From the NCBI RefSeq assembly GCF_015234305.1, contig NZ_JADGMI010000003.1:372001-436000 (forward strand): a stretch of DNA of 64,000 nt. The letters are read 5' to 3'. The notes beneath the pieces are model-generated. The model did not search any database. It was not told where the DNA came from and saw only the letters and a list, made by a program, of their open reading frames with translations. Below are positions 60,881 to 64,000 of the stretch, piece after piece. The DNA is from Superficieibacter sp. 1612_C1. GTDB taxonomy: Bacteria; Pseudomonadota; Gammaproteobacteria; Enterobacterales; Enterobacteriaceae. The position numbers were made by a program, and so were the translations under genes. How positions within the stretch are numbered: the first letter of the stretch is position 1; every line of letters starts with the position of its first letter.

Positions 60881-60905
60881 CATTTATGCTTAGCATCGCT
60901 AAAAT
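60878..60905 (+). promoter_or_regulatory. Probable psd promoter
   Basis: -35 TGACAT (60878-60883), a 16-bp spacer and -10 TAAAAT (60900-60905), starting at the rsgA stop and ending about 70 bp before the psd GTG. With the upstream CpxR box it resembles the Cpx-activated promoter described for E. coli psd. Confidence 0.55.
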
Positions 60906-60976
60906 CGTCCCCTTTTTTCATGGACCCGCATACCCTGCGGGTACAGGAACGACAAAACAAAGGCCTGGAGGCTATC

Positions 60977-61939
60977 GTGTTAAACGATCTTAAACTTTCG
61001 CTGCAATACATTCTGCCGAAACTGTGGCTCACTCGCCTGGCGGGCTGGGGCGCGAGTAAACGCGCTGGCTGGCTGACCAAACTGGTTATCGATCTGTTCG
61101 TCAAATATTACAAAGTCGATATGAAAGAGGCGCAGAAGCCCGATACCGCCAGCTATCGTTCGTTTAATGATTTCTTCGTGCGCCCGCTGCGCGATGAAGT
61201 TCGTCCGCTGAATACCGATCCTAACGTGCTGGTAATGCCAGCCGATGGCGTGATCAGCCAGCTAGGTAACATCGAAAACGACAAAATCTTGCAGGCCAAA
61301 GGGCATAACTATTCGCTGGAAGCCCTTCTGGCAGGCAATTACCAATTGGCTGACCAGTTCCGTAACGGCTCGTTCGTCACCACCTATCTCTCGCCGCGCG
61401 ACTATCACCGCGTTCATATGCCGTGTAACGGTATCCTGCGGGAGATGATTTACGTGCCGGGCGATCTGTTCTCCGTTAACCATCTTACCGCGCAAAACGT
61501 GCCTAACCTTTTTGCCCGAAATGAGCGCGTTATCTGCCTTTTCGATACCGAATTCGGCCCGATGGTGCAAATTCTGGTGGGCGCGACTATTGTTGGTAGC
61601 ATTGAAACCGTCTGGGCTGGGACCATCACGCCGCCACGCGAAGGCATTATCAAGCGCTGGACCTGGCCGGAGGGTGAAAGCGACGGTTCCGTGGCGCTGC
61701 TGAAAGGTCAGGAGATGGGCCGCTTTAAGCTCGGTTCAACAGTGATTAACCTATTTGCGCCGGGTAAAGTTAACCTGGTTGAAACATTGCACAGTCTGTC
61801 AGTGACCAAAATCGGACAACCGCTGGCGGTCTCTACGGAAGCGCAGGTCCAGCCTGAACCTGCCCCGCTGTCGGAAGAAGAAGTCAACGCCGAGCTGGAC
61901 GCCAGCCCGCTGGTTGACGACAAGCGAGACGATATTTAA
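60977..61939 (+). CDS. psd: Phosphatidylserine decarboxylase proenzyme
   Basis: A 320-residue inner-membrane enzyme making phosphatidylethanolamine. The precursor cuts itself in LGST between G253 and S254 to give the pyruvoyl group; catalytic D90 and H147 are conserved. The start is GTG at 60977 with TGGAGG five bases upstream; residues then match E. coli Psd. The frame is open further upstream, but that part is not conserved. The C-terminal tail after residue 285 is variable. mscM follows 20 bp later. Confidence 0.96.
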   Translation: MLNDLKLSLQYILPKLWLTRLAGWGASKRAGWLTKLVIDLFVKYYKVDMKEAQKPDTASYRSFNDFFVRPLRDEVRPLNTDPNVLVMPADGVISQLGNIENDKILQAKGHNYSLEALLAGNYQLADQFRNGSFVTTYLSPRDYHRVHMPCNGILREMIYVPGDLFSVNHLTAQNVPNLFARNERVICLFDTEFGPMVQILVGATIVGSIETVWAGTITPPREGIIKRWTWPEGESDGSVALLKGQEMGRFKLGSTVINLFAPGKVNLVETLHSLSVTKIGQPLAVSTEAQVQPEPAPLSEEEVNAELDASPLVDDKRDDI

Positions 61940-61959
61940 TTCAACGTAAAGGGTTTTCC

Positions 61960-64000
61960 GTGCGCCTGATTATCACTTTTCTGATGGCCTGGTGCCTCAG
62001 TATGGGGGCGTACGCGGCGACGGCCCCCGACGCTAAACAGATAACCCAGGAGCTGGAGCAGGCAAAGGCGGCGAAACCCGCCCAGCCTGAAGCCGTTGAG
62101 GCGCTCCAGTCCGCACTTAACGCGCTTGAAGAGCGGAAAGGCTCGCTTGAGCGCGCGCAGCAGTATCAACAGGTTATTGATAACTTCCCCAAACTCTCAC
62201 AAACCCTGCGCGCCCAGCTTAACAGCCTGCGTGACGAACCGCGCGACGTGCCCGCCGGGATGTCCACCGACGCGCTGAATCAGGAAATTCTTCAGGTCAG
62301 TAGTCAGCTTCTGGATAAAAGCCGCGAGGCACAGCAGGAGCAGGAGCGCGCACGTGAAATCGCCGACTCCCTGAACCAGCTTCCTCAGCAGCAGACCGAC
62401 GCCCGTCGCCAGTTAAACGAGGTCGAACGCCGCGCTGGCACGCAGAATGGCAACGCCGCGCTAACCCAGGCGCAAAGCCTCGCCGCGCAGGCGGAATCCG
62501 CCAGACTCAAGGCGCTGGTCGATGAACTGGAACTGGCCCAGCTTTCCGCCAATAACCGCCAGGAGCTTTCGCGTCTGCGCTCTGAGCTGGCGCAAAAACA
62601 GAGCCAGCAGTTAGATACGTACTTGCAGACGCTGCGCAACCAGGTAAATAGCCAGCGCCAGCGCGAGGCCGAAAAAGCGCTGGAAAGTACCGAACTGCTG
62701 GCGGAAAACAGCGCCAACCTGCCGCCGGATATCGTTAAGCAGTTCGCCGTCAACCGTGAGCTGTCGCAGGCGCTGAACCAGCAGGCACAGCGAATGGATT
62801 TAGTTGCCTCGCAGCAGCGTCAGGCGACTAACCAGACGCTTCAGGTGCGTCAGGCGCTGAATACCTTGCGCGAGCAGGCGCAGTGGCTGGGGATGTCCAA
62901 TATGCTGGGCGATGCCCTGCGCGCCCAGGTCGCCCGTCTGCCGGAGATGCCGAAACCACAGCAGCTTGATACTGAAATGGCTCAGCTACGCGTCCACCGG
63001 ATGCGCTATGAGGATCTGCTGAACAAGCAGGCCCAGCTTCGCCAGATGCACCAGGCAGACGGCCAGCCGCTGAGCGCCGAACAAAACCGGATCCTGGAGG
63101 CGCAGTTGCGCACCCAGCGTGAACTGCTCTCTTCGCTATTACAGGGCGGCGATACGCTGATTCTGGAGCTCACCAAGCTGAAAGTTACCAATAGCCAGCT
63201 TGAAGATGCGCTGAAAGAGGTCAACGAAGCCACCCACCGCTATCTGTTCTGGACCTCAGACGTCAATCCTCTAACCATCTCCTGGCCTATTGAGGTCGTG
63301 CAGGATTTGCGCCGCCTCATCTCGCTGGATACGGTCAGCCAGTTGGGCAAAGCCAGCATCATGATGTTGACCAGTAAAGAGACGCTGCTGCCGCTGTTTG
63401 GCGCGCTGGTGCTCGTCGGCTTCAGCATTTACTCACGGCGGCATTTTACCCGTTTCCTCGAACGCTCCTCTTCACGCGTTGGCAAGGTGACGCAGGATCA
63501 CTTCTGGCTGACCCTGCGCACGGTATTCTGGTCGATACTGGTGGCCTCCCCGCTGCCGGTGCTGTGGGCAACGCTGGGCTATGGCTTGCGCGAGGCCTGG
63601 CCTTATCCGCTGGCGGTCGCCATCGGTAACGGTGTGACCGCCACGGTGCCGCTGCTGTGGGTGGTGATGATTTGCGCGACCTTTGCCCGTCCGACCGGTC
63701 TGTTTGTGGCGCACTTTGGCTGGCCGCGTAACCGCGTGGCGCGGGCGATGCGCTATTACCTGATGAGTATCGGGCTGATTGTGCCGCTGATTATGGCGCT
63801 GATCATGTTCGATAATCTCAACGATCGGGAGTTCTCCGCCTCGCTGGGACGGCTGTGCTTTATCCTGATCTGTGGCGCGCTGGCGATTGTCACGCTTAGC
63901 CTGAAACGCGCGGGGATTCCGCTGTACCTCGATAAAGAGGGCAACGGCGACAATATGGTCAACAGCATGCTGTGGAACCTGATGATGGGTGCGCCGCTGA
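61960..64000 (+). CDS. mscM: Mechanosensitive channel MscM (YjeP), 3' end beyond window
   Basis: The frame is open from GTG at 61960 to the end of the window, about 680 residues of a protein that is 1,107 residues in E. coli. Signal peptide 1-19 (cleavage after AYA), then a long Gln/Ala/Leu-rich periplasmic region of coiled-coil type (about 20-470). The first membrane helices start at about 480. The MscS-like pore domain lies beyond the edge. It opens on hypo-osmotic shock at miniconductance. Twenty bp after psd, so they form an operon. Confidence 0.95.
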   Translation, partial: MRLIITFLMAWCLSMGAYAATAPDAKQITQELEQAKAAKPAQPEAVEALQSALNALEERKGSLERAQQYQQVIDNFPKLSQTLRAQLNSLRDEPRDVPAGMSTDALNQEILQVSSQLLDKSREAQQEQERAREIADSLNQLPQQQTDARRQLNEVERRAGTQNGNAALTQAQSLAAQAESARLKALVDELELAQLSANNRQELSRLRSELAQKQSQQLDTYLQTLRNQVNSQRQREAEKALESTELLAENSANLPPDIVKQFAVNRELSQALNQQAQRMDLVASQQRQATNQTLQVRQALNTLREQAQWLGMSNMLGDALRAQVARLPEMPKPQQLDTEMAQLRVHRMRYEDLLNKQAQLRQMHQADGQPLSAEQNRILEAQLRTQRELLSSLLQGGDTLILELTKLKVTNSQLEDALKEVNEATHRYLFWTSDVNPLTISWPIEVVQDLRRLISLDTVSQLGKASIMMLTSKETLLPLFGALVLVGFSIYSRRHFTRFLERSSSRVGKVTQDHFWLTLRTVFWSILVASPLPVLWATLGYGLREAWPYPLAVAIGNGVTATVPLLWVVMICATFARPTGLFVAHFGWPRNRVARAMRYYLMSIGLIVPLIMALIMFDNLNDREFSASLGRLCFILICGALAIVTLSLKRAGIPLYLDKEGNGDNMVNSMLWNLMMGAPL

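Noticed and set aside
60920-60976. Psd starting at an ATG 57 bases upstream
   Set aside because: The added residues are not conserved, and TGGAGG is spaced correctly for the GTG at 60977.

Overview
The window is chromosomal DNA from a member of the Enterobacteriaceae. Core proteins read as close homologues of Escherichia coli proteins, with lengths usually equal or within a few residues. Gene order follows the 94-96 min segment of the E. coli K-12 map, written in the opposite direction. The variant REP units and several non-K-12 insertions point to a Citrobacter/Enterobacter-like genus rather than E. coli itself. I cannot name a species from sequence reading alone. There is no prophage, IS element or CRISPR array.

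Layout. 1-2.5 kb: the 3' part of a Gfo/Idh/MocA oxidoreductase gene and a GPH-family sugar transporter, both accessory. 2.6-12.4 kb: paeA(ytfL), ytfK, ytfJ, cysQ, cpdB, ytfH, qorB, an AraC-type regulator absent from K-12, ytfF, and ytfE with a perfect NsrR operator. 12.4-17.3 kb: cycA, fklB, ytfB and the ribosomal/primosomal operon rpsF-priB-rpsR-rplI. 17.4-24.1 kb: the L-ascorbate regulon ulaABCDEF / ulaG / ulaR. 24.1-29.2 kb: yjfP, bsmA, yjfN, a GH25 muramidase, aidB and rlmB. 29.3-40.0 kb: an 11-gene accessory operon placed between rlmB and rnr, which are neighbours in K-12. 40.4-45.1 kb: rnr, nsrR, purA, yjeT. 45.1-46.8 kb: an accessory helical-type protein gene and a collapsed tandem paralogue of it. 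46.9-57.2 kb: the superoperon nnr-tsaE-amiB-mutL-miaA-hfq-hflX-hflK-hflC. 57.2-64 kb: queG, a datA-like DnaA-box locus, three identical tRNA-Gly(GCC) genes, orn, rsgA, psd and the 5' part of mscM.

How the parts work together. UlaA/B/C import and phosphorylate L-ascorbate, UlaG opens the lactone, and UlaD/E/F convert the product to D-xylulose 5-phosphate under UlaR. NsrR (43 kb) is a nitric-oxide sensor whose palindromic site sits in front of ytfE (11.7 kb), so sensor and target lie in the same window. psd-mscM carries a perfect CpxR box and a sigma70-like promoter, consistent with envelope-stress control.

The least familiar system is the 29.3-40.0 kb operon. It joins a D-cysteine-desulfhydrase-like PLP enzyme, an Asp/Glu-racemase-family protein, a sulfonate/taurine-type ABC importer, an M20 amidohydrolase and a complete dipeptide-type ABC importer. 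I infer a route that takes up and degrades organosulfur amino acids or their N-acyl/peptide conjugates, but the substrate is not established by sequence. Its solute-binding-protein gene is bracketed by 16-bp direct repeats, and the cluster interrupts the K-12 rnr-rlmB order. The second notable locus is the tandem-paralogue remnant between yjeT and hflC.
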